Below, in pieces: positions 17,346 to 24,162 of a stretch of DNA of 42,412 bases. Each line of letters begins with the position of its first letter. Positions within the stretch are counted from its first letter, which is position 1. Source of the DNA: Parachlamydiaceae bacterium (GTDB lineage: Bacteria; Chlamydiota; Chlamydiia; Chlamydiales; Parachlamydiaceae); assembly GCA_013813265.1 (NCBI GenBank), contig JACCRY010000043.1, positions 1 to 42,412 on the forward strand, given 5' to 3'. The position numbers were made by a program, and so were the translations under genes. The notes below the pieces were generated by a model. The model was given only the letters and a program-made list of their open reading frames with translations. It did not search any database and was not told where the DNA came from.

Positions 17346-17587
17346 TCCATACTCCCCTCAAAGCCTTCCTCTATTGCTTTTTTTATTGCTTTCAATGAAA
17401 CAGGATGTTGACCTTTTTTTTTAGCAATTCCCTTAAGTTTGCAAATATCATGTGTCAAAGGACGTATTGTAAGGCATCCATCGGAAGTAATCTGAAAATC
17501 AAGTTGAGTACCTGTTGCGATATGAGCACGCTCTCTTATCTCTCTAGGTATAGTAACTTGACCTTTGCTTGTCACTGTTGCGCGCAT
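17342..17587 (-). CDS. vapB: AbrB/SpoVT-type antitoxin, VapB
   Basis: The 81-aa protein opens with MRATVTSKGQVTIPREIRE, the swapped-hairpin AbrB/SpoVT DNA-binding motif of VapB and MazE-like antitoxins, followed by GTQLDFQI and LTIRPL strands. The C-terminal part (about 48-81) is the likely toxin-binding tail. AAGGAG lies 5 nt before the ATG. The vapC start overlaps its stop. By family it should bind and neutralise VapC and repress its own promoter, which is visible at 17643-17672. Confidence 0.88.
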   Translation of the reverse strand: MRATVTSKGQVTIPREIRERAHIATGTQLDFQITSDGCLTIRPLTHDICKLKGIAKKKGQHPVSLKAIKKAIEEGFEGSME

Positions 17588-17642
17588 ATGAACTCCTTAC
17601 GTATTCTTAATTCGAAAGGTTTTAATCCACCTTCCTTACTTT

Positions 17643-17672
17643 ATTGTAACCGATCTTACGATTTATTATCAA
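17643..17672 (-). promoter_or_regulatory. Candidate vapBC promoter
   Basis: On the minus strand TTGATA (17672-17667), an 18-bp spacer and TACAAT (17648-17643) lie about 55 bp before the vapB start. It is divergent from the nrdR promoter beginning at 17694, only 21 bp away. Confidence 0.5.
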
Positions 17673-17693
17673 TATTCATTCACAGTTCTTGGG

Positions 17694-17723
17694 TTGACAT
17701 CTGTTCTTATTACGTGTTATACT
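17694..17723 (+). promoter_or_regulatory. Candidate nrdR promoter
   Basis: TTGACA (17694-17699), 18-bp spacer, TATACT (17718-17723): the best consensus promoter in the window, about 53 bp before the nrdR ATG. Confidence 0.65.
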
Positions 17724-17776
17724 GAGGGGCTCATAGTAGTTTTTTTGGCAAAGTTCACATTTACGGATGCTCGCTA

Positions 17777-18250
17777 ATGAAATGCCCCTTTTGTCAATGT
17801 GCAGAGCTTAAAGTTCTTGATTCACGTGAGTCAACAGAAACCAATGCTGTCAGACGAAGACGCGAATGTCAAGCATGCACAAAGCGCTTCACCACGTTTG
17901 AAACAATTGAACTCACAATGCAGATTCATAAGCGGGATGGCCGTTATGAAGAATTTCAACAAAAAAAACTTATTGATGGAATGATCGCTGCGTGTCGTCA
18001 TACAACAATTAGCCACGAACATGTCTTAGCTTTGGCATCTCAGATCACAACGGAGCTTATGCAAAGACAAGTGAAAGAGATTAGTACGACTGAGCTCGGA
18101 GAGATCGTGATGCAAAATTTTTTAAAATTAGACACCATTGCTTACATACGCTTTGCTTGTGTGTACCGACGTTTTAAAAATATCGAAGAGCTGCTTGCAG
18201 CAATTCAATCTATTCAAGCCAAAGATGACAGTAGAAATTTGGATGGATAA
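17777..18250 (+). CDS. nrdR: Transcriptional repressor NrdR
   Basis: The 157-aa protein is standard NrdR: an N-terminal zinc ribbon MKCPFCQC...CQACTKRFTTFE with Cys pairs near residues 3/6 and 31/34, then an ATP-cone domain from about 45 to 135 (IHKRDGRYEEFQQKKLIDGM; AYIRFACVYRRFKNIEELL). NrdR binds ATP/dATP and represses ribonucleotide reductase genes. In Chlamydia trachomatis the ortholog CT406 precedes dksA and lspA, the same order as here. A consensus promoter lies upstream. Its stop lies inside a 14-bp tandem duplication. Confidence 0.93.
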   Translation: MKCPFCQCAELKVLDSRESTETNAVRRRRECQACTKRFTTFETIELTMQIHKRDGRYEEFQQKKLIDGMIAACRHTTISHEHVLALASQITTELMQRQVKEISTTELGEIVMQNFLKLDTIAYIRFACVYRRFKNIEELLAAIQSIQAKDDSRNLDG

Positions 18251-18270
18251 TTTATAATGGATAATTTATA
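18243..18270 (+). repeat. 14-bp tandem duplication across the nrdR stop
   Basis: ATGGATAATTTATA occurs twice back to back at 18243-18256 and 18257-18270. The first copy contains the nrdR stop (18248-18250). The second copy adds AT-rich text ahead of the dksA-like gene. Confidence 0.8.
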
Positions 18271-18320
18271 CGCAAATAAGCGAAGCTCGCGAAAGTGAAA
18301 ACATATAGGAGACAAAGGTC

Positions 18321-18686
18321 ATGGCACTAAAAAAAAACGATATTGCAAAATTTAAGCAACGGTTAGAAGCTTTGAGAGATCAGCTATCGCGCCTATTAAA
18401 AGGTTCCACAGCAGAAGTTAAAGCTTCAGATGATTCTGGAAGTTATTCGCAGCATCAAGCAGATCAAGGGACGGATGATTTTGATCGCACAATTATCCTT
18501 GAGGTCACCTCTAGAGAATACGAGATTCTAAGACAAGTAGAACGCGCTTTAGAGAAAATTACCGATGGGACATACGGCATATGCGACATCAGCAATGAAG
18601 AAATACCTATGGCACGTTTAGAAGCTGTTCCTTATGCAACAATGACTGTTAAAGCACAGGAAAAAATAGAGAAAGAGGTTCATTGA
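18321..18686 (+). CDS. dksA: DksA/TraR-family protein lacking the zinc-finger cysteines
   Basis: The 121-aa protein has the DksA coiled-coil layout: a helix with FKQRLEALRDQLSRLL, the acidic DQGTDDFD turn (about residues 50-57), and a second helix ending at GTYGICDISNEEIPMARLEA. The usual CxxC-x17-CxxC finger is reduced to a single Cys; the second pair is replaced by YATMTVKAQ. DksA acts in the secondary channel of RNA polymerase, often with ppGpp. The tip keeps the acidic residues, so function is plausible without zinc, as in reported cysteine-poor DksA paralogs. It lies between nrdR and lspA as in C. trachomatis CT406-CT408. Its stop overlaps the lspA start. Confidence 0.85.
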   Translation: MALKKNDIAKFKQRLEALRDQLSRLLKGSTAEVKASDDSGSYSQHQADQGTDDFDRTIILEVTSREYEILRQVERALEKITDGTYGICDISNEEIPMARLEAVPYATMTVKAQEKIEKEVH

Positions 18687-19204
18687 TGGGTTTTCCCCTA
18701 GCATTGACCCTTTGTACAAGTTTTTTCATTCTTCTTGCAGATGCTCTTTCTAAATATTGGGTCCATACCTCTTTACCTATAATGAGCTATCAGTTTCCAA
18801 CTTATCCCTATGGTGGAATCGCTATATTTAAAGATTTTTATGGCATTGAATTCTCCATCACCCATTTGATCAACTATGGTGCCGCCTGGGGTGTTTTTGG
18901 CGGCTACCAAGACATCTTGCTCGTCCTGCGCATTTGTCTTATCCTAGCCCTTATTGTTTTTCTACTTTTTTTCAATCGGCATAAAGAAGTTGTACTGCCC
19001 TTCTGTCTCGTACTTGCGGGAGCCATAGGTAATGTGATCGACTACTTTATCTACGGCCACGTTGTCGATATGCTACATTTTGTATTGTGGGGCTACCATT
19101 TCCCCGTCTTTAATGTTGCTGACTCAGCTGTATGTATTGGGATTAGTTGGTTGATCTTGCTATCCGCATGGCAGGATCTCAGGTTAAAGAAGGTCAGTGA
19201 ATGA
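18683..19204 (+). CDS. lspA: Lipoprotein signal peptidase (signal peptidase II)
   Basis: The 173-aa protein has four membrane segments and the LspA signatures: INYGAAWGVF (about residues 63-72), AGAIGNVIDYFIYGHVVDML with D120 and D129, and FNVADSAV with D147. These aspartates include the catalytic pair of this aspartyl peptidase, which removes signal peptides from prolipoproteins in the inner membrane. Substrates would include lipoproteins such as the Wza-like protein at 370. It overlaps dksA by 4 nt and the next gene by 4 nt, so the three are translationally coupled. Confidence 0.93.
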   Translation: MMGFPLALTLCTSFFILLADALSKYWVHTSLPIMSYQFPTYPYGGIAIFKDFYGIEFSITHLINYGAAWGVFGGYQDILLVLRICLILALIVFLLFFNRHKEVVLPFCLVLAGAIGNVIDYFIYGHVVDMLHFVLWGYHFPVFNVADSAVCIGISWLILLSAWQDLRLKKVSE

Positions 19205-19902
19205 ACGAAATTTCTTCCTTGCGAATCGGCAGTGGATCAGAACTTCCTTTACAAGCTTCCAAATGGCTAGAACAACAATTGCTAATTGACGCCCCCGAAA
19301 TGGAATCACTTTTCTCTGCACTTGGAGATTTTACCATCTTTAAAGTCGGTTATGTCTGTAAGAGTGATGAGGGTGAAGTTTCGAAAAGTGATTTTTTAGA
19401 TCAGTATAATGAATATATTGAATGCTTAAAAAAAGGCAAAATTCCTGAAGAACAACAGTTTCGCTCTTTATTCTCTTCCATTTTTACAGTTGAAAATGAC
19501 CATCTCTTTCAAATTTTAGTCGCTGGTGACCGACGTATTATTCGTGTAGAGAAGCCTGTGTTACAACTGCAAGTGCATCACATTTCCTATTCAACTGTTG
19601 ATGGAAAATTTAGAGCAATGGTCTTTGGTAAAGATAGCATTCTTTGGGGAATTCAGTTCTCCTACCCACAACTTTATTTGGAAGCAGGGACGAAAGAAGT
19701 GTTTTCAGTTGTAGATTCTAACAAATTTCCCAATACTGCATTCTATCGAAAGTTGCAGCTATGGGTACGTCAGAATACGATACCGACTCCTTTTCATGTA
19801 ATGGGGAACAAGATAAATGTTCCCATGCGTATAGGAAAGTTGTGCCTTCCTTGGATCAACAACCATCCACAATTAATTTCGAATGGAATCAAAGTTGTTT
19901 AA
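19201..19902 (+). CDS. Conserved-looking hypothetical protein, 233 aa
   Basis: Not recognised. It begins in the lspA stop (ATGA), so it is co-transcribed with dksA and lspA. No signal peptide or membrane segment. It looks alpha/beta: an acidic N-terminal region, ALGDFTIFKVGYVCKSDEG, DHLFQILVAGDRRIIRVEKP, and a later strand-rich part with VHHISYSTVDGKFRAMVFG. The end is basic with VPMRIGKLCLPWIN. Codon use looks like its neighbours. In C. trachomatis the gene after lspA is, from memory, a sodium:alanine symporter, so gene order differs here. Confidence 0.7.
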   Translation: MNEISSLRIGSGSELPLQASKWLEQQLLIDAPEMESLFSALGDFTIFKVGYVCKSDEGEVSKSDFLDQYNEYIECLKKGKIPEEQQFRSLFSSIFTVENDHLFQILVAGDRRIIRVEKPVLQLQVHHISYSTVDGKFRAMVFGKDSILWGIQFSYPQLYLEAGTKEVFSVVDSNKFPNTAFYRKLQLWVRQNTIPTPFHVMGNKINVPMRIGKLCLPWINNHPQLISNGIKVV

Positions 19903-20096
19903 GAAGTATAAGTCAAGCCCCACCCTATTAGATTATAATAAATTTACGTAAAAAAAGACGTTTGAGCATTTTGGAAATGCGAAGACTTCTCTCCGCTTTG
20001 TTCCGCGCTCGACTTGTGGAGCGAATCCGAAGCTGTAAGAAGCGTGCACCACCACTTTATATCATCCCCATGCTTATATTGAATCTTGACAAGTTT

Positions 20097-20126
20097 TTGA
20101 AAAAAACAGAGGATGCAAATTATAAT
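20097..20126 (+). promoter_or_regulatory. Candidate promoter of the 9-residue-repeat protein
   Basis: TTGAAA (20097-20102), 18-bp spacer, TATAAT (20121-20126), about 31 bp before the ATG at 20157. A TTGACA at 20086 is too far (29 bp). GGAGAT precedes the ATG. Confidence 0.5.
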
Positions 20127-20156
20127 TCACAATCATTTATTTAGGAGATTGGAGAT

Positions 20157-20612
20157 ATGAAAAACATGCAATATTTGTCTAAGACTCTGTTTTCATCAAC
20201 TCTCGCGGGTTTTTTAGCACTCGGTGGTGCATTAAAAGCGGAGGTAATTCAACAAGCTCCTAGCAAAAACCTAAAAGCAGAATTCGCAATAAAAATTGAG
20301 TCCGATGGCACTAAAGTTATTCATGATGAAGATGGTTCTTTGATCGAAATTAAGCCAGATGGGAACAAGCTTATCAAAAAAACGGATGGCACTTCAGTTC
20401 ATATAAAACCAGATGGGACAAAAATTGTTCATGATGCCGATGGATCCTCAATCGAAATTAAACTAGATGGCGCTAAATTTATAAAAAAACCCGACGGCTC
20501 TTCAATCCAAATAAAACCAGACGGGGAAAAAATTATTCAAAACCCCGATGGTTCTGTGATCCAAATTGATGCCACCGGAGCAAAAACCATAAAAAAATCT
20601 GGCAATGAATAA
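20157..20612 (+). CDS. Secreted protein with eleven 9-residue DG repeats (G-box/TCP10-like pattern)
   Basis: The 151-aa protein has a signal peptide (hydrophobic about residues 8-24, LFSSTLAGFLALGGALKAE). From about residue 46 to the end it is a run of eleven 9-residue units of the type DGxxIxIKP or DGTKIIxxP, alternating in pairs, with a higher 36-residue periodicity: the block at about 46-81 recurs at about 82-117. The pattern resembles the G-box/TCP10 C-terminal repeats of centriole proteins (CPAP/STIL partners), which form a single-layer beta-sheet; that similarity is by eye. I infer a periplasmic or secreted solenoid-like beta-sheet. Function unknown. GGAGAT is the ribosome site. Confidence 0.75.
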   Translation: MKNMQYLSKTLFSSTLAGFLALGGALKAEVIQQAPSKNLKAEFAIKIESDGTKVIHDEDGSLIEIKPDGNKLIKKTDGTSVHIKPDGTKIVHDADGSSIEIKLDGAKFIKKPDGSSIQIKPDGEKIIQNPDGSVIQIDATGAKTIKKSGNE

Positions 20613-20626
20613 GGACAACGCATAGA

Positions 20627-20972
20627 TGGACATTCCGATCATACTATTCATGTAAACGTTTTTTGAGTCGCGTGCTTCTTTCACTGCTTCCGCAGCTCAG
20701 CTAATTATACATCTTAACCCCACGTTTCGTTTAGGCCTGCCGGCCCTACACTGCACGCGGGGCTATTATCTTAAACCGCTCCCGCGGTCTAGCACAGACA
20801 CAAACTACTTGTTGCTGGACCGCGAGAGCGGTTTAAAATATTAGCCCCGCGTGCAGCGATAGCGGAACGTGGGGGCATGTACAATTAAAATGACAGAGCT
20901 GCGGCAGCAGTGAAAGAAGCACGCAATTCATTTCAAAAAACGTTTACATGAATAGCATGATCGGAATGTCCA
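20627..20972. repeat. 346-bp giant palindrome
   Basis: Left arm 20627-20794 and right arm 20813-20972 are reverse complements over most of their length, around an 18-nt loop. The outer ends TGGACATTCCGATCAT, the block GCGTGCTTCTTTCACTGC, the block CTGCACGCGGGGCTA and the inner stem TTAAACCGCTC are all mirrored. It lies between two convergent genes, starting 15 bp after one stop and ending 12 bp before the other. It may be a MITE-type element that now acts as a two-way transcription stop. Confidence 0.8.
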
Positions 20973-20984
20973 GTTACAAGTTCA

Positions 20985-21440
20985 TTAACGATAAATCGCT
21001 TTCACAGGATACTTAGCAATGTCTCTCCACTCTGTCAATCCGCCCGGATACTCTATAATATTTGTGTAGCCCAATTTCACCAACTTCGCCGCTAACCAAG
21101 GTGTTAATGGACAAGTAAAGGAATAGCAATAAATTACAACCAGTGAATCAAAATTCGGAATAATCTGATCTAATTCTTCAGGTGAAAATTCATGCGAAGC
21201 AAGTTGAGCCCCTGGGATGATATTTCCATCATTCCAATTATTCCCACGCGCATCCAGCAGAGTTAAAGGCACATGAGAATCAAGCAAAGATTTTAAGCCT
21301 TTTGCATCAACATGCCCATAAGTAGCTAATTTAACAGCCTTTTCTGACTGTTTAAAGCGATCTCCTTCAACAGTGGCTGCATCCATAAATGCAGTAAAAC
21401 AGAGGAAAGTAGATGCTAAAGAACAAATTACATTTTTCAT
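20985..21440 (-). CDS. Exported rhodanese-like protein
   Basis: The 151-aa protein has a signal peptide (MKNVICSLASTFLCFTAFMDA) and a single rhodanese domain: LLDARGNNWNDGNIIPGAQ (about 60-78), the active-site loop VIYCYSFTCPLTPW with Cys near residue 104, and YPGGLTEWRD near the end. The active loop is one of the unusual kinds (CYSFTC) rather than the common CxxGxR. It may carry sulfur or persulfide in the periplasm, or just bind. AAGGAAC lies before the ATG. The prolyl oligopeptidase gene ends upstream on the same strand with about 45 bp between. Confidence 0.8.
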   Translation of the reverse strand: MKNVICSLASTFLCFTAFMDAATVEGDRFKQSEKAVKLATYGHVDAKGLKSLLDSHVPLTLLDARGNNWNDGNIIPGAQLASHEFSPEELDQIIPNFDSLVVIYCYSFTCPLTPWLAAKLVKLGYTNIIEYPGGLTEWRDIAKYPVKAIYR

Positions 21441-21484
21441 AAAGTTCCTTTTGAGTGTTTGTATACGTTCATTAATTACTAAGT

Positions 21485-23509
21485 TTATCGAAGTTCCTTA
21501 TTTAAAAAAAGCAACCTTTCTGTAGCTTCTAAAATCATTTGATTCTGAGATTTCCCTGCACCATGGCCTGTATTGTAGTTTACTCGAAGTACGATAGGAT
21601 TTTCACTTCCTTGAGCTTCTTGTAAGGCTGCAGCGAACTTAAAACTATGAAGAGGGACAACACGATCATCATGGTCTCCAGTTCTGATCAATGTAGCTGG
21701 ATAGGCTTTCCCTTTTTCAACGCAATGGTAGGGAGAGTATTTCCGTAAAACTTCAAAGTCTTCCGGATCATCGGGAGATCCATACTCTGTCATCCAAGCC
21801 CAACCAACTGTAAAAAGATGGAATCGGAGCATGTCGAAAACGCCAACATCTGCGATGGCAGCAGTGAAAAGCTCAGGATTCTGTGTAAGACATGCCCCAA
21901 CTAATAAGCCACCATTGCTGCCTCCATGAATCGCAAGCTTTGCTTTTTGTGTATATCCATTATTACATAGATACGTGGCAGCAGCCTTAAAGTCATCAAA
22001 ACTTTGTTGCTTATTTTTTAAAATACCAGCACGATGCCATTCTTCACCCAATTCTCCCCCACCTCGAATACTTGCAACCGCGTAAACACCTCCTGTTTCA
22101 AACCAAACTAGATTACTTGAAGAAAAATAAGGAGTGACAGAAAGGCCAAACCCACCATAAGCATAGAGCAATGTAGGATTTAAAGAGTCAAGCTGAAGTC
22201 CTTTCTTATGTACAACAAAAAGGGGAACTTGAACTCCATCGTTGCTAGGATAGGAAAGTTGATGAATTTCAAAATCTTCCGGATTCCAGTTAAATTCCGG
22301 TTTTAGAAAATGTGAGACACTTTTAGTTTCAATATTATATACATAAAGTGTTGTCGGACGGACAAAATCATGATAGGAAAAGAAAAACTCTTTCGCATCG
22401 GCAACTTGTAGAGCATGAGCAAGCGTTACAGTCCCAATACCCGGCAGACTCACAGAATGTTGCCTTCCATTGTCTTCAATAACCTGTAAGTTGCTGTAAC
22501 CATTTGTCAGATAATTGACGATAAGATTATTGCCGACACAAAAAGCTTGTTGGATGATCCCTTGTTTTTCGCCTAATACCTCCAGAATGTCATTTTTAGC
22601 TGGATCTATAGAGATAATTTTCCCCTTAGGGGCACCCTTGTCAGTAAAAAAATAAAGGCGCCCGTCTCTGCAGCCAGCATAGGAATAAGACGCATCATCT
22701 TGTGGAAAAAGCTCAGTAAAAGATAAGGGCTTTAGGCAGAGTTCACAGTCTAGATCAGCATACACAACACTATTCGTAATGCTACACCCTTTTCTCTCAT
22801 TAAACTTTAAGTAATGGCCATCACAGATGAGAAGGCCCACACAAATCGTTCCTGTCAGAGAAGATGTGTACAGTTTTGTGTCATCTTCAGTTAAATCTCC
22901 TATACGATGATAATAAAGGCTCTGTATATCATTATCGTCAAATCTAAAATAATAAAGGCCTTCCCCTTTAACATCCCAAATTGGAGGACAAAACTTAATT
23001 CTCGAAAGGTGATCTGAAAATTCTTGCCCAGTTTTAAAATCTTTAATGTGCCACTCCTCAAAGTCAGAGCCACTTTTTTGGACTCCATAAGCGATCAAAG
23101 AGCTTTTATCATGAATGATGTAGTTGCTTATAGAAAGTGTTCCGTCAGCTGATAAAGTTAGAGGGTCAACTACTAGTTGAAAACATTTTTTTTCATCCAC
23201 AATATAGATTGAGGAGTGTTGTTGCCCCTTTAATCGAGCCATAACAAAGGTATAATCTTGATGTATTTTTGGGGAATAAACGCTATCCATCTGCATAATT
23301 TCTGTCAAACGTTTCGTAATTTCAGAACGTCCTACAGTATCTGCAAAATACTCCTCACATTTTATATGCTGCTCTGCTAACCAGTCAATTGTTTGTGGCG
23401 TTTCCCTGTCTTCAAGCCAACGATAAGGATCGTCGAGTGCGTTAAAATGAATGGCAGCTACTGAAAGAGCAGCTAGAAAGGGCAAAATAATCAAAGATCT
23501 TCTAAACAT
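21485..23509 (-). CDS. Prolyl oligopeptidase family serine peptidase (S9A), exported
   Basis: The 674-aa protein has a hydrophobic signal segment (about residues 4-20) followed by DDPYRWLEDRETPQTIDWL, the S9A start motif. A beta-propeller region fills about 75-390. The C-terminal alpha/beta hydrolase domain shows YGGFG (about 452), the nucleophile S531 in GGSNGGLL, RTGDHDDRVVP with the acid, and NTGHGAGKS with the catalytic His. It would cut short peptides after proline outside the cytoplasm, possibly to feed peptide uptake or act on host peptides. Export of this enzyme is known in some bacteria. The next gene on this strand (rhodanese-like) is probably in the same transcript. Confidence 0.9.
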   Translation of the reverse strand: MFRRSLIILPFLAALSVAAIHFNALDDPYRWLEDRETPQTIDWLAEQHIKCEEYFADTVGRSEITKRLTEIMQMDSVYSPKIHQDYTFVMARLKGQQHSSIYIVDEKKCFQLVVDPLTLSADGTLSISNYIIHDKSSLIAYGVQKSGSDFEEWHIKDFKTGQEFSDHLSRIKFCPPIWDVKGEGLYYFRFDDNDIQSLYYHRIGDLTEDDTKLYTSSLTGTICVGLLICDGHYLKFNERKGCSITNSVVYADLDCELCLKPLSFTELFPQDDASYSYAGCRDGRLYFFTDKGAPKGKIISIDPAKNDILEVLGEKQGIIQQAFCVGNNLIVNYLTNGYSNLQVIEDNGRQHSVSLPGIGTVTLAHALQVADAKEFFFSYHDFVRPTTLYVYNIETKSVSHFLKPEFNWNPEDFEIHQLSYPSNDGVQVPLFVVHKKGLQLDSLNPTLLYAYGGFGLSVTPYFSSSNLVWFETGGVYAVASIRGGGELGEEWHRAGILKNKQQSFDDFKAAATYLCNNGYTQKAKLAIHGGSNGGLLVGACLTQNPELFTAAIADVGVFDMLRFHLFTVGWAWMTEYGSPDDPEDFEVLRKYSPYHCVEKGKAYPATLIRTGDHDDRVVPLHSFKFAAALQEAQGSENPIVLRVNYNTGHGAGKSQNQMILEATERLLFLNKELR

Positions 23510-23604
23510 GTATGCCTCTAAAAAGAAATTGTATTGGTGAGTTATATCAGAATCAGTAAACGAAAGATATATGTTTGTAGGATAAGGGAAATCTTCAACA
23601 AATT

Positions 23605-23655
23605 CTTAATAATCTTTGCGCCCTTTGCGCCTTTGCAGCTTCTTTGCGTTAAAAA
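23605..23655. repeat. CGCAAAG dispersed repeat, copy B (inverted to copy A)
   Basis: Text such as CTTTGCGCCCTTTGCGCC and TTCTTTGCGTTAAAAAAA is the reverse complement of the repeat at 4236-4285 with small changes. It lies in the 220-bp gap between the prolyl oligopeptidase start and a small gene. Nothing else is seen in this gap. Confidence 0.65.
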
Positions 23656-23729
23656 AATCCATATGCCACTTGATATAGTTTTAAAAAAGAGTAAGTTAAG
23701 GGCATTGATTCCGATGCTGAGCTGGCAAC

Positions 23730-23963
23730 TCACTGCCTTCCGCTTACTGATGAGCTTTTTGTTTGTTTGGACAATTCGTTTAGCTCGTTTATTTCTTCGA
23801 TCACCTCACTAGAAGGATCGCCATATCTCCCAGACTCGAGCAATATTTTCATCAGCTCGATGCTATCTTTATTTTCTATCGCGAATTGACAGCGATCTGC
23901 AAATTCGACATTAGCGTCAGACTGAGCATCGCCATTCTCAACATTATTGTTTTTCTTTTTCAC
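23730..23963 (-). CDS. Small hypothetical protein, 77 aa (GTG start)
   Basis: Not recognised. The ORF is open further upstream, but AAGGAG stands 7 nt before a GTG at 23963, giving a protein starting VKKKNNNVENGD. It is hydrophilic: asparagine- and acid-rich start, a helical middle with FADRCQFAIENKDSIELMKI and LLESGRYGD, and a Ser/Gln-rich tail. The helical middle is vaguely ankyrin-like but too short to call. No membrane segment. The upstream neighbour on this strand is the AI-2E/PerM-family permease gene. Confidence 0.55.
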   Translation of the reverse strand: MKKKNNNVENGDAQSDANVEFADRCQFAIENKDSIELMKILLESGRYGDPSSEVIEEINELNELSKQTKSSSVSGRQ

Positions 23964-24162
23964 AAGCTTACTCCTTATCTTTAATTCAAAGTTTGAAATT
24001 ACTAGATTGGGCGACAACGTACCAGCTTTATGGTGCCCCCCCTACTTAAATGAAGAACTGGGCGGAAATACTTTGATTAACCTACAACTTCATTGTTGAT
24101 CTTAAACTTGAACGTCAAGTTGCTAAGATTGATCGTTCATTTTTTTTTCGATACCAAGCATG

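Noticed and set aside
20086-20126. Promoter using the perfect TTGACA at 20086
   Set aside because: The spacer to TATAAT would be 29 bp; TTGAAA at 20097 with 18 bp is better.
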